From a virus, in IMG/VR virus record IMGVR_UViG_3300020183_005383, positions 1 to 53,365 of that record: 53,365 bases of DNA; one strand, written 5' to 3'. Every line of letters begins with the position of its first letter. The first letter of the stretch is position 1. This document shows, in pieces, positions 31,583 to 40,486 of this stretch. A model generated the notes under the pieces. The model was given only the letters and a program-made list of their open reading frames with translations, had not been told where the DNA came from and searched no databases. The translations under genes were made by a program, and so were the position numbers.

Positions 31583-33340
31583 TTATTTCCTCATCTCGTT
31601 TATTCTTTTTAATATTTCTTCTGCTGCATCTGAGGAATCTATGTTGTCACCTAACACAGTTGAAATATTTTTTTTCTTATCATTCACAATCGCATAGATG
31701 ATTCCTTCAATTGTGTTTTCAAAAATGGGATAATATACTAAAACGTTATTTTTTTGGCCGTATCTATACGCTCTGTCTTCGGCTTGACTCATGTCACCAG
31801 GAACGAACGATAAATCGTTGATAATCACAGCTTCAGCTGCGGTAAGGGTCAATCCGACACCAGCGGCTTTTATATTACCAACGAAGACTCTTATATTATC
31901 GTTGTCTTGGAATGAATCAACACTCAGTTGTCTTTCCCCTTTGGATAAAGAGCCGTCAACTTTGACTGAGGTCTTACCAAAATGTTCATAGATTTTGTTC
32001 AACGATTCAGTAAAATTACAGAATATGATTACTTTTTTTCCTTGTTCTATGATGTTTTCGGCTAGTTCGATTGTTTGGTCGATTTTCTCATTGGCAATAA
32101 TTTGACGAACCTTTGTGAGTTTTGTAAATTGTACTGTTAATGATTTCGATTCTTCTGGTTTTTTATCTAACCAATTATAATATTCACCCATTACCTCCTC
32201 ATAGTTCTTTGATTTGAGTCTTAGATATATTGGGGTAATTATTTTTTCGGGTAAATCCAAAACGTCTTCTTTCAATCTTCTTAAAGTTAGTCCCGAAGTA
32301 CGGTCTCTAAGTTCTTCAAGATTTGATGCACCCATAACATTCCAAACTTTTCTGGCACCTACCTTGAATTGATATCCACTACAATATCTTATTACATAAG
32401 CCATCCAATTTTTTGCAACAGGCGAATCCACCAAACTCAATAAGTTAAAATAGTCAATAGGTCTTGATGTCATAGGTGTTCCCGTAAGTAACCAAAGTCT
32501 GTCAACTTTTTTTACGATGTCATTTATTAATTTTGTTCTTTGCGCTTGAGCGTTTTTAATATAGTGTGCTTCGTCAATAACCACCAAATCAAAACCGGCT
32601 CTAAGAATCTGTGAATCATCTTTCTTTTTCGAATCATGAAAATTTTTTAATATATCATAGTTTATTATGACAAATTCGTGTTCTGTACTGAAACTTTTAC
32701 CTTCCGAAATATACACTAATTTATCAGTATAGTTTTCGATTTCCCTTTTCCAATTTATTTTTAAAGTTGCGGGACAAATAATCAAAACTTTTTTTGCCCC
32801 TGTCTCCAAAGCGGCTATAATAGTGGAAGTTGTTTTTCCCAACCCCATATCATCGGCCAAAATAAACTTTTTGTTTTCAACTAATTTTTGTATAGATTCT
32901 TTTTGGTGGTTGAGTGGTGGTCTGTTAGAATATTTGTCATAATTAATTACAACATTTTTCACAGTGTTGTCTTTTATCACCGCGGCCTTGGGTAACCAAA
33001 ATTCGTAGAGTTCTTCTGTTTCCCAAACCCTTCCCCAAATATGAAATGCTTTATCTTTCTCGGCTAATATTTTTTCTACCCAAACTTTTTTTGGTATGTC
33101 GGTGTATAATTTATCATCCGCTAATTTTTGTGCGAAATAAGAATCAAGTATTACCCACTTTCTTGCAACTTTTGGGTTTTGATTGTAATTGTTGATTATG
33201 TATTGAGATTGAGCTCTTGTAGGATAAAACTTCTTGTTTGTTTGGAACTTCCTTTTTAATGACAAGATGTAGTTATTGGCACCATCATAGGTTTCCAAAT
33301 GTGTTATTGCTGTTGACTCTAAAGAAAGATTGCTACTCAT
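31583..33340 (-). CDS. SNF2/RAD54-like superfamily 2 helicase
   Basis: This 585-residue ATPase has the SNF2-type order. Motif I is ILADDMGLGKTTSTIIAA near residue 160, the DEAH box is VVIDEAHYIKNAQAQRT near residue 255, and motif III is LWLLTGTPM. The C-terminal helicase lobe has VIIFCNFTESLNKIYEHFG, AGVGLTLTAAEAVIIND and the closing QAEDRAYRYGQ. The N-terminal 140 residues, including WVILDSYFAQ and EFWLPKAAV, resemble the small domains before SMARCAL1-like cores. It could remodel replication forks or recombination intermediates, a role T4 fills with UvsW. Its ATG shares its first base with the end of the SET-domain gene. Confidence 0.88.
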   Translation of the reverse strand: MSSNLSLESTAITHLETYDGANNYILSLKRKFQTNKKFYPTRAQSQYIINNYNQNPKVARKWVILDSYFAQKLADDKLYTDIPKKVWVEKILAEKDKAFHIWGRVWETEELYEFWLPKAAVIKDNTVKNVVINYDKYSNRPPLNHQKESIQKLVENKKFILADDMGLGKTTSTIIAALETGAKKVLIICPATLKINWKREIENYTDKLVYISEGKSFSTEHEFVIINYDILKNFHDSKKKDDSQILRAGFDLVVIDEAHYIKNAQAQRTKLINDIVKKVDRLWLLTGTPMTSRPIDYFNLLSLVDSPVAKNWMAYVIRYCSGYQFKVGARKVWNVMGASNLEELRDRTSGLTLRRLKEDVLDLPEKIITPIYLRLKSKNYEEVMGEYYNWLDKKPEESKSLTVQFTKLTKVRQIIANEKIDQTIELAENIIEQGKKVIIFCNFTESLNKIYEHFGKTSVKVDGSLSKGERQLSVDSFQDNDNIRVFVGNIKAAGVGLTLTAAEAVIINDLSFVPGDMSQAEDRAYRYGQKNNVLVYYPIFENTIEGIIYAIVNDKKKNISTVLGDNIDSSDAAEEILKRINEMRK

Positions 33341-33735
33341 TAAATTATTTTAGTGTCGAACCTTCCGTCCTTCCAGTATTCGTCACCTCCATACCAAACG
33401 AATATTTCTTCTTCGGGTAAGATTTCTCTCAGAGCATAAAACTCAAATGCATCTAATTTGTAATTAGACCTCCAACATGCGTTTGGCTTATTGTTATGAT
33501 TATAAAAACTTGAAAACCCAAGACCTACGACTTGTTTCTCCCAATTAGAGTTTCCTTGGGGCCAATTAAATCTGTGATTCATCAAAATGGTACTTGGGAC
33601 CCCTTTGGGTATTTCAAGGTCTAAGTAAGGACATGTTTCGAAAACCTCGTCGATAAATATTTTTTCCGAAGCAAATACACCTCTCCCGTGAATCGGGCTT
33701 TTTGCTAAATAAATTTTTGTTGGTGGGCGTATCAT
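33340..33735 (-). CDS. SET-domain protein (putative protein lysine methyltransferase)
   Basis: The ATG at 33735 gives a 131-residue protein beginning MIRPPTKIYLAKSPIHGRGV. An upstream in-frame ATG at 33780 adds only hydrophobic residues over the promoter region and is unlikely. SET motifs are visible: HGRGVFASE at 16-24, the NHxxxPN-type FYNHNNKPNACW at about 76-87, and the closing LREILPEEEIFVWYGGDEYW at about 101-120. SET enzymes methylate lysines of proteins using SAM. The substrate could be a host or phage nucleoid or ribosomal protein. It is one base into the SNF2 helicase gene, so they are co-expressed. Confidence 0.82.
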   Translation of the reverse strand: MIRPPTKIYLAKSPIHGRGVFASEKIFIDEVFETCPYLDLEIPKGVPSTILMNHRFNWPQGNSNWEKQVVGLGFSSFYNHNNKPNACWRSNYKLDAFEFYALREILPEEEIFVWYGGDEYWKDGRFDTKII

Positions 33736-33770
33736 AAGTTTACAATTAATAATAATAATAAATCTAAAAG

Positions 33771-33778
33771 TATTTATC
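33771..33778 (+). promoter_or_regulatory. TATTTAT box for the first neck/tail gene
   Basis: GTATTTATC ends five bases before the ATG at 33784 and lies in the divergent gap with the SET gene. It opens the plus-strand morphogenesis block. Confidence 0.55.
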
Positions 33779-33783
33779 AATAT

Positions 33784-34296
33784 ATGGAAAAATTAGTTCC
33801 TATAACTCGACTTGGTAAATTCTTCGGTGGAGAGGACTATACTCTTGATATTGATATGGGAGAGGAGTGGTTGATTGGTGACATGAACTTCACAGTCATT
33901 CTTTATAGAATTGATAGATATAAAACCAAAACTGATGATGTTTATGGTGAGGTATTAGAAGATGGTATTCAGTTTTTAGCTCCCGTTGAACTGAAAGGAT
34001 ATGTTCAAGTTATGGCACCAACAAACAAATTTTTAGGTAATTCTAAAATTGAACAACAAGAGCCAGGTAATATGAGATTTAGTGTTTATCAAAAAACACT
34101 AGAGGACCTCGGTGTTGAGATTTTCATGGGGGATTATTTGGGATATTATGAAACTGAAGACAGAGTAAGATATTACGTTGTTTCAGATGATGGATTCGTA
34201 AGGTCTGATAATAAACACACTTATGGTGGTTACAAACCTTTTTATAGAACTGTGGTTGCAACTTATGTGAGTGAAAATGAGTTTAGAGGTATATAA
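33784..34296 (+). CDS. Putative neck protein (gp14-like, tentative)
   Basis: This 170-residue protein is beta-rich. It starts MEKLVPITRLGKFFGGEDYT and contains DDVYGEVLEDGIQFLAPVEL, then MRFSVYQKTLEDLGVEIFMG, and ends KPFYRTVVATYVSENEF. The 'iYGE', 'GDY.gY' and 'kpfYrt' elements resemble T4 gp14 neck proteins, though T4 gp14 is longer (256 residues). Its place directly upstream of the gp15-like and sheath genes fits a neck or connector role. Confidence is limited because only short motifs agree. Confidence 0.45.
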   Translation: MEKLVPITRLGKFFGGEDYTLDIDMGEEWLIGDMNFTVILYRIDRYKTKTDDVYGEVLEDGIQFLAPVELKGYVQVMAPTNKFLGNSKIEQQEPGNMRFSVYQKTLEDLGVEIFMGDYLGYYETEDRVRYYVVSDDGFVRSDNKHTYGGYKPFYRTVVATYVSENEFRGI

Positions 34297-34299
34297 CTT

Positions 34300-34980
34300 A
34301 TGAAATACATACTTACAGAACAACAATATAATTTTTTAATCAAAGAAATTGCTTTTGACCCTGAAGTTGCAAAAATACAAAGGGTACTAATAAAAAAATA
34401 TGATTTGGGAAAATACGGTCCAAATAAGGATGGTGTTGATGGTAAATTAGGACCTTTAACCAAAAAGGCGATGGAAAAGGAGTATGGAAAATCAATGGAA
34501 CAGTCAATTCTTAAGAATAGACCAACGGGTTTTTTTGACGCGGTTTTGATTGGCGGTTTAGATTATAGAAATGGGGATTTGTCAATTGACCAGCAAGTTC
34601 AAAAGCTTTCTACTTCTCTTGGTATGCAAAATGTTAAAGGCTTCAGGTACAATGCTCAGACATCTGATATATTGAGTTTCTTGAAAGACAATCCAAATAT
34701 ACCTGTTTATATGTTTAGTGCGGGTTGTGTTAAAGCAAAAGATATCTCAAGTAGCCAATATGTTAATAAGAGTAAAATCTATATAGTTGAGCCGTATGCT
34801 AAAAGTGAAAGAACAAAACAAATTGTTCAATCTGCAGTATCTAATGGTGTCCCATCTAAAAATGTATTTGCTGGACCAAACAAGAGTAGAGGGGATGATG
34901 TTGTTAATGGGGCTTCTTTTTCAAACGCTAGAACCCATTGGGACGCTTTGGGTCGTGTAGGATTAATTACAAAAAGTTAA
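34300..34980 (+). CDS. Peptidoglycan-binding-domain protein, putative virion lysin or tail component
   Basis: This 226-residue protein has a PG-binding_1-like helical segment at about residues 22-60: VAKIQRVLIKKYDLGKYG, then VDGKLGPLTKKAMEKEYGK, the 'G.dG..G..T..a...fq' pattern. The C-terminal 150 residues look like an alpha/beta domain (FFDAVLIGGLDYRN, NIPVYMFSAGCVKAK, KIYIVEPYAKS) that I cannot assign. It might be a hydrolase acting on cell wall or a tail component that anchors to peptidoglycan. Three bases separate it from the neck-like gene and six from the gp15-like gene. Confidence 0.55.
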   Translation: MKYILTEQQYNFLIKEIAFDPEVAKIQRVLIKKYDLGKYGPNKDGVDGKLGPLTKKAMEKEYGKSMEQSILKNRPTGFFDAVLIGGLDYRNGDLSIDQQVQKLSTSLGMQNVKGFRYNAQTSDILSFLKDNPNIPVYMFSAGCVKAKDISSSQYVNKSKIYIVEPYAKSERTKQIVQSAVSNGVPSKNVFAGPNKSRGDDVVNGASFSNARTHWDALGRVGLITKS

Positions 34981-34986
34981 ATTATT

Positions 34987-36027
34987 ATGCCATTTCCAAA
35001 ACAAGTCAAACCAACATTACCTTTAGTACCACAAAAAACTTTATCTGCTCGAAGGGAGCAACTTTTGGAGTACATAAAAAAAGATGGAACTTACTTACCT
35101 AAATCGGTTCTTCATGCAGATTTAGATAAAGGTATGTTGGATTTTGTTAAAGAAGAATTACAGGTTGTCACCGCAGGTAAAATTGTTCCGATGGTCGATA
35201 TAATTTTGACAACACAAAATTGGAGTCAATATGTTGAAACTGCACAATTTGTTAATCGGGATTTTAATGCGGAGCCACCATTTATAACGGTTGTAAGACA
35301 ACCCGAGGTGAAGTATGGTACAAACCCTGCAGTAATTTATAACATACCAAATAGGAAACAGTTTTACTATGCTACGGTTCCGACTTGGAATGGTAATGTG
35401 CAGGGTATGGATATATACACTATTCCTCAACCAGTACCTGTTGATATCACATATAATGTCAAAATAGTTTGTAATAGGATGAGAGAGTTGAATCAGTTCA
35501 ACAAAGTTGTGATGCAAAAATTTGCTTCTAAGCAAGCATATACTTTTATCAAGGGCCAATACGTTCCAATAATTTCAACAAATATCTCTGAGGAGAATCA
35601 AATAAATATTGACTCACGAAAATACTATATTCAGAATTATGATTTTCTGATGATGGGATATTTGATAGATGAAGAAGAGTTTGAGGTCAAACCCGCTATT
35701 GCAAGAACAAGTTTGGTTTTTGAGATGGACACTTCGACAAGGATGAGAAAAGCTGAAAAGTGGCCGAAGAATCCTGATGAATTTTTATCTAACTTTTTGT
35801 ATGTCGTTGGCAATAATATTTTGGAGGAGTATATTGATTTTACTGCTAACATGAATTGGGTTAATTCGACAAACGTTCAATCTTATGATGTATTCATCAA
35901 CGGTGATTATTTTGGTACGAATGTTAATAGAATTGAAATTACCACAAACGATTTGTTGAGGATTGTGGTTGTAAAAAATGATAATACTCAAGAAGCTTCG
36001 ATACAGTTTGATAACACTTTAGTTTAA
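34987..36027 (+). CDS. Proximal tail sheath stabilisation/tail terminator protein (gp15-like)
   Basis: This 346-residue protein resembles T4 gp15, which caps the tail at the neck. Its core has VDITYNVKIVCNRMRELNQF, then VVMQKFASKQAYTFIKGQYV and RKYYIQNYDFLMMGYLIDEE, ending with IARTSLVFEMDTSTR. This follows the gp15 order 'YeLsif.r..dd..qi.eqil..f....' and a beta end. It is longer than T4 gp15 (272 residues), with an N-terminal Pro/Lys-rich extension. It lies immediately before the sheath gene apart from one small antisense gene, as expected for a tail module. Confidence 0.6.
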   Translation: MPFPKQVKPTLPLVPQKTLSARREQLLEYIKKDGTYLPKSVLHADLDKGMLDFVKEELQVVTAGKIVPMVDIILTTQNWSQYVETAQFVNRDFNAEPPFITVVRQPEVKYGTNPAVIYNIPNRKQFYYATVPTWNGNVQGMDIYTIPQPVPVDITYNVKIVCNRMRELNQFNKVVMQKFASKQAYTFIKGQYVPIISTNISEENQINIDSRKYYIQNYDFLMMGYLIDEEEFEVKPAIARTSLVFEMDTSTRMRKAEKWPKNPDEFLSNFLYVVGNNILEEYIDFTANMNWVNSTNVQSYDVFINGDYFGTNVNRIEITTNDLLRIVVVKNDNTQEASIQFDNTLV

Positions 36028-36185
36028 TCTTCCCCGTACAAATCCTTCTTTTCTTTACACTTCTCAAGTATAATTTGTTCCAAGAACTTATATATTTTTA
36101 GACCTCTTTTGTCACAATACTTTTTTAAGGTTTCGTGTACTGCAGGGTCAATTTTTATATTCTTTATCTCCTTCTTTATTTTCAT
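36024..36185 (-). CDS. Ribbon-helix-helix (Arc/CopG-like) DNA-binding protein
   Basis: A minus-strand frame of 53 codons starts at an ATG at 36185 and stops at 36024, overlapping the stop codon of the gp15-like gene. The central part reads IKIDPAVHETLKKYCDKRGL, followed by KIYKFLEQIILEKC. That is the strand-helix-helix pattern of Arc/MetJ/CopG repressors. GAAGGAGAT near its start is purine-rich. It is divergent from the sheath gene, whose 119-base leader would be a natural operator. It is the only small regulator found inside the tail block. Confidence 0.6.
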   Translation of the reverse strand: MKIKKEIKNIKIDPAVHETLKKYCDKRGLKIYKFLEQIILEKCKEKKDLYGED

Positions 36186-36263
36186 AGTAGAAAAAAGGTA
36201 GAATTAATTCTCACCGTTTACAAATAGATATCCAAAAGTCAAGTTTTTTCATCTTGATATGAA

Positions 36264-36271
36264 TATTTATC
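36264..36271 (+). promoter_or_regulatory. TATTTAT box for the sheath gene
   Basis: TATTTATC lies 33 bases before the sheath ATG at 36305, a longer leader than most boxes in this window. An imperfect inverted repeat (TCAAG at 36239-36243, CTTGA at 36253-36257) precedes it and might be an operator for the adjacent ribbon-helix-helix protein; the latter is speculation. Confidence 0.5.
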
Positions 36272-36304
36272 AATAAAATAAATCTGCACTAGAATAATTT
36301 TATA

Positions 36305-39300
36305 ATGGCAACAGCACAAGTTAATCAAAAAGTTTTTGTATCACCTGGTGTTTATACTTCTGAGACGGACTTATCGTTCGTGGCACAGAGTGTCGGTGTT
36401 ACAACCTTAGGTTTGGTTGGTGAGACAATTAAAGGTCCAGCCTTCGAACCAATTTTTATAACAAATTATGATGAGTTTCAGGCTTTTTTCGGTGGTTCTG
36501 AACCAACTAAATTTGTGAATACACAAATCCCAAAATATGAGGCGGCTTACATTGCTAAATCTTATTTACAACAATCAAACCAATTATTTGTTACGAGGGT
36601 GCTTGGTTTGTCAGGTTATGATGCGGGTCCTTCGTGGAGTTTAACCGTAAATGCAAATGTAGACCCGACAACTATTGGTTTGTCTACAGGTGTTGGAACG
36701 GCTTTCACAGTCAACTTTGAAGGCAACTCAACAGGAAATACATTCAGTTTCACAACTGGTTCATTACCTCCAGCTGTTAGTGCAGAGCTATTCCAACAAT
36801 ATAGAATGGCTGATGGTAGTACGTCTACTATTTTTGCTGATATATCATCACAAATTGGTACAATTTTAGATACACCATCTTTATCCTCAACCACTTCCGT
36901 TTTTTACGGTGCGATTCTTGAGTCAGATTATTGGGATGTTGTTGACCAATTTTCAGCGGTTACAAATCAATATGGTAGTGACTCTGTAAATTTGGGTCAA
37001 AACGATTTGACAGCGGCAAGTAATGACGCTTGGTATTACGCTAATTTCGGTAATTATTCTGCAGACAATTATTCAGGATATTCATGGTATTATACTGTAT
37101 CAAGTTTATCAGGTAATAGTAGTTCAGCTTTTACTGGCACTATCACAGGTATGTCTTATAATTTCTCAGGAACTGCTTTCGGAGAATATAATGGAATGGT
37201 AGTTGCTACACTACGTTCTAGAGGTATTTCATTATTCGCGAATGATGCAAGTAGTGTTAATCACGGGCCTGTTTATGAGGTGACTGGTTTAACTGATGTT
37301 GAGCTTGTTTGTTCAAATCAGTATTCAGGAATTACAAATGACCCATTTAATGTTGCTGGTTTCTTGATTTCAGGTATCACAAAAGATAATGATACTTTCT
37401 CATTCGAAACTTCATTAGCGGCTTCTTCATCGAAGTATATAACTAAAGTTTTGGGTGTTGATAATTTTGGTAAATCGAGAAATGAGGTTCCTTTGTTTGT
37501 GGAAGAAATATATCCAAGTAGTTTGGCATACGCATATAATCAAGGTTATATCCGTGGTCTAAATTGTAATTTGATTGCACTAGAGGGTGCTAGAAGTGAG
37601 GACCCTTCATCTATCGCTTATAAGGTTACTCAATACAAATCACCAGAAACTCCTTTCTTTGTTTCTGAGTTAAGAGGTAATAAAGTTTATAATTTATTCA
37701 AGTTAATTTCTATATCTGATGGTGATTCAGCTAACACTGAAATCAAAGTTTCAATCACGAATATTTCTTTCAACAATATGTCTTTTGATATACTTGTTAG
37801 AAATTTCTTTGATACAGATGCTAATCCAATTGTGATTGAGAAGTTTACTAACTGTAACTTAGACCCTGAGGATAATAATTTCATAGGTGTTAAAATCGGT
37901 ACTTCAAATGGTGAGTATGCATTACTATCAAAATATATCATGGTTGAAATGGCAGATGAAGCTCCTATTGACGCATTACCTTGTGGATTCTATGGTTATA
38001 GACAAAGAGAATACGGTGATGTGACAGTCAATCCTTCTCCCTATATAAAATATAAAACTAAGTATGATTTTCCTGGTGAGGTTATTTTGAACCCTCCTTT
38101 TGGTACAAGTACTGGTGGAAGTAATACTGTAGAGTCTCCTGGCGATATCGTTAGAAGAACTTACCTTGGTTTCTCTACTCAGATTGGTATTGATGAGTCT
38201 TTCTTGTCTTACAAAGGGACTCAAAATCCTATCGATTGGGTGAACTCAGCATTACCTGTTGAGGGTGCTAGATGGAATATACTTTCTAAAGGTTTCCACA
38301 TGGACTCAGGTGCTACGGTTGTTACAATTGCTAACAGCTTCTTAACAAGTGGTGAAACCGCTTTTGAGTGTGGTACCGCTGATTTCAGAAGCGACCCAGA
38401 AACACAAGAGAATCCATATTACTTCATCTTTTCGAGAAAGTTTACTACCTGTTTTGCAGGTGGATTCGATGGCTGGGACATATACAGAGAGTTCAGAACA
38501 AATCAAGATAGATTCCAACTTGGTTCAAACGGTTATTTGGCGGGTGCTTCACCTTCTCCAAGATATCCAACAGCAACAGGACAAGGTTTATTCAAGAGAA
38601 TTATTGTTCAAAATAATACACAAGATTTCGCAAACACTGACTACTACGCTTATTTGCTTGGTATCCTAACATTTGCAAATCCTGAGTCAACCAACATCAA
38701 TGTGTTTGCAACTTCATCAATTGATTATGTAAACAACTCCAACTTAGTTGAAGCAGCAATTGACATGGTTCAATTCTCAAGAGCTGACTCTGTATATATT
38801 GCAACAACTCCTGACTACTTCATGTATACACCTGATGGAACAAACTCTTTGGATATAATTTATCCTCAAGAAGCTGTTGATAATTTGGACAATACAGGAA
38901 TTGATTCTAACTATACCGCAACATACTATCCTTGGATTTTAACAAGAGATACGGTTAATAATACACAAATATATTTACCACCAACTGGTGAGGTTGTAAG
39001 AAATCTTGCACTTACAGATAATATTTCCTTCCCATGGTTCGCTTCGGCGGGTTACACAAGAGGTCTTGTTGATTCAATTAAAGCAAGAGTGAAGTTGACA
39101 CAAGAAGATAGAGATACATTATATCAAGGAAGAATCAATCCAATAGCAACCTTCTCTGATGTAGGAACTGTAATCTTCGGTAATAAAACATTACAAATTG
39201 CAGACTCTGCATTGAACAGATTGAATGTAAGAAGATTGTTATTACAAGCGAGAAAATTAATTTCAGCAGTTGCTGTTAGATTATTGTTCGAGCAGAATGA

Positions 39301-39526
39301 CCAAATTGTAAGACAACAATTTTTGGATAGTGTCAACCCAATTTTAGACGGTATAAGAAGAGATAGGGGTCTTTATGATTTCCGTGTAACAGTTTCTTCT
39401 TCTCCTGAAGATTTGGATAGAAATACACTTTCAGGTAAAGTTTACCTTAAACCTACGAAGGCACTTGAGTTTATAGAAATTGAATTCTTTATAACTCCAA
39501 CGGGAGCATCCTTCGAAAATATCTAA
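36305..39526 (+). CDS. gp18: Contractile tail sheath protein
   Basis: This 1073-residue protein is a T4 gp18-type sheath subunit. The N-terminus, VFVSPGVYTSETDLSFVAQ, then GVTTLGLVGETIKGPAFEPI and YDEFQAFFGGSEPTKFVN, is the family signature. The C-terminal region holds ATFSDVGTVIFGNKTLQ, then RLNVRRLLLQARKLISAVAV, and ends in LDRNTLSGKVYLKPTKALEF. T4 gp18 is 659 residues, so about 400 extra residues lie in the middle; these would be surface domains. The sheath contracts to drive the tube through the cell envelope. A strong terminator follows at 39533. Confidence 0.95.
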   Translation: MATAQVNQKVFVSPGVYTSETDLSFVAQSVGVTTLGLVGETIKGPAFEPIFITNYDEFQAFFGGSEPTKFVNTQIPKYEAAYIAKSYLQQSNQLFVTRVLGLSGYDAGPSWSLTVNANVDPTTIGLSTGVGTAFTVNFEGNSTGNTFSFTTGSLPPAVSAELFQQYRMADGSTSTIFADISSQIGTILDTPSLSSTTSVFYGAILESDYWDVVDQFSAVTNQYGSDSVNLGQNDLTAASNDAWYYANFGNYSADNYSGYSWYYTVSSLSGNSSSAFTGTITGMSYNFSGTAFGEYNGMVVATLRSRGISLFANDASSVNHGPVYEVTGLTDVELVCSNQYSGITNDPFNVAGFLISGITKDNDTFSFETSLAASSSKYITKVLGVDNFGKSRNEVPLFVEEIYPSSLAYAYNQGYIRGLNCNLIALEGARSEDPSSIAYKVTQYKSPETPFFVSELRGNKVYNLFKLISISDGDSANTEIKVSITNISFNNMSFDILVRNFFDTDANPIVIEKFTNCNLDPEDNNFIGVKIGTSNGEYALLSKYIMVEMADEAPIDALPCGFYGYRQREYGDVTVNPSPYIKYKTKYDFPGEVILNPPFGTSTGGSNTVESPGDIVRRTYLGFSTQIGIDESFLSYKGTQNPIDWVNSALPVEGARWNILSKGFHMDSGATVVTIANSFLTSGETAFECGTADFRSDPETQENPYYFIFSRKFTTCFAGGFDGWDIYREFRTNQDRFQLGSNGYLAGASPSPRYPTATGQGLFKRIIVQNNTQDFANTDYYAYLLGILTFANPESTNINVFATSSIDYVNNSNLVEAAIDMVQFSRADSVYIATTPDYFMYTPDGTNSLDIIYPQEAVDNLDNTGIDSNYTATYYPWILTRDTVNNTQIYLPPTGEVVRNLALTDNISFPWFASAGYTRGLVDSIKARVKLTQEDRDTLYQGRINPIATFSDVGTVIFGNKTLQIADSALNRLNVRRLLLQARKLISAVAVRLLFEQNDQIVRQQFLDSVNPILDGIRRDRGLYDFRVTVSSSPEDLDRNTLSGKVYLKPTKALEFIEIEFFITPTGASFENI

Positions 39527-39532
39527 TATAAG

Positions 39533-39559
39533 AGGGGGGACTTAATCCCCCCTTTTTTT
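39533..39559 (+). terminator. Rho-independent terminator after the sheath gene
   Basis: AGGGGGGA, loop CTTAA, TCCCCCCT, then a T run. The G/C-only stem is unusually strong for this AT-rich genome and lies just before the HAD-family gene. Confidence 0.92.
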
Positions 39560-39567
39560 AATTCCCT

Positions 39568-40395
39568 ATGAGAACAATTCTTTTAGAGGCTTTTATTGAT
39601 GAGAAAACCCCAGAGTTAAAGTATTATGCTTTTGATTGGGATGACAATATTGTTCATATGCCAACTAAGATTTTAGTTAAAGATGACGAGGGTAAAGAGG
39701 TAGGTATGAGTACTGAGGACTTCGCTGAATACAGACATCAAATAGGAAAAAGAGATTTCGATTACAATGGTCATACAATTGTTGGTTACTCCGATGACCC
39801 ATTCAGGTTTTTTAGACGTTATGGTGATAAACAATTTTTGATTGATGCGATGTCCGCAAAGCCAGGACCAGCTTGGAAAGATTTTATGGAGTCTATAAAT
39901 AATGGCTCAATTTTTGCAATTATAACGGCTCGTGGTCATAATCCTAATATACTCAAAGAAGCGGTTTATAACTATATTATAAACAATTATGAAGGTATAA
40001 ATAAAGAAGAAGTATTAAAGAATCTGAAAAAGTATAGAAGTTTCACAGACGAGGAAAATCTAACTGATGAAGAATTAATAAGGTCTTATTTGGAATTGAA
40101 CAAATATCATCCAGTGTCTTTTGGAAACGAAGATAGTGCTGCAAGTCCTGAACAATTAAAGGTGATAGCGATGGATGATTTTGTTAGTTATATAAAGAGT
40201 ATGGCTGCTATTCTTAATAAAAAGGCATACCTAAAAAAAGATTTAGGAAATAAGTTTATACCTAGCAAGCCAGCTATAGGTTTTTCAGATGACGACCCTA
40301 AAAATGTAGAATTGATGAAAAAACATTTTGAAAATAAATTAGATGATATTAAAACATTTTCTACAGCTGGTGGAACAAAAAAAGAAGTGAAATAA
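39568..40395 (+). CDS. HAD-superfamily phosphatase-like protein
   Basis: This 275-residue protein has HAD motif I in YYAFDWDDNIVHMPTKI (DxDDN rather than DxDxT), motif II in FAIITARGHNPNIL and motif IV-like acidic residues in IGFSDDDPKNVELM. These residues normally form the aspartyl-phosphate active site of phosphatases. Similar small proteins occur in phages as nucleotidase or polynucleotide 3'-phosphatase-like enzymes. The insertion between motifs I and II forms the cap. It begins ten bases after the sheath terminator and sits between the sheath and tube genes, an unusual place for an enzyme gene. Confidence 0.65.
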   Translation: MRTILLEAFIDEKTPELKYYAFDWDDNIVHMPTKILVKDDEGKEVGMSTEDFAEYRHQIGKRDFDYNGHTIVGYSDDPFRFFRRYGDKQFLIDAMSAKPGPAWKDFMESINNGSIFAIITARGHNPNILKEAVYNYIINNYEGINKEEVLKNLKKYRSFTDEENLTDEELIRSYLELNKYHPVSFGNEDSAASPEQLKVIAMDDFVSYIKSMAAILNKKAYLKKDLGNKFIPSKPAIGFSDDDPKNVELMKKHFENKLDDIKTFSTAGGTKKEVK

Positions 40396-40446
40396 CGATA
40401 TCATTTTTAAAAATTAAAGTAAAGAGAAATATTTTCAATAACCCTA

Positions 40447-40454
40447 TATTTATA
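40447..40454 (+). promoter_or_regulatory. TATTTAT box for the tail tube gene
   Basis: TATTTATA lies 32 bases before the ATG at 40487 and is itself the centre of a small inverted repeat (CCTATA-TT-TATAGG). Confidence 0.5.
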
Positions 40455-40486
40455 GGTAATAAACAAAGAAAAAAATCTAATATATT

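Noticed and set aside
33736-33780. Longer N-terminus for the SET protein
   Set aside because: The extension is Ile-rich, runs through the promoter region, and SET homology begins at the later ATG.
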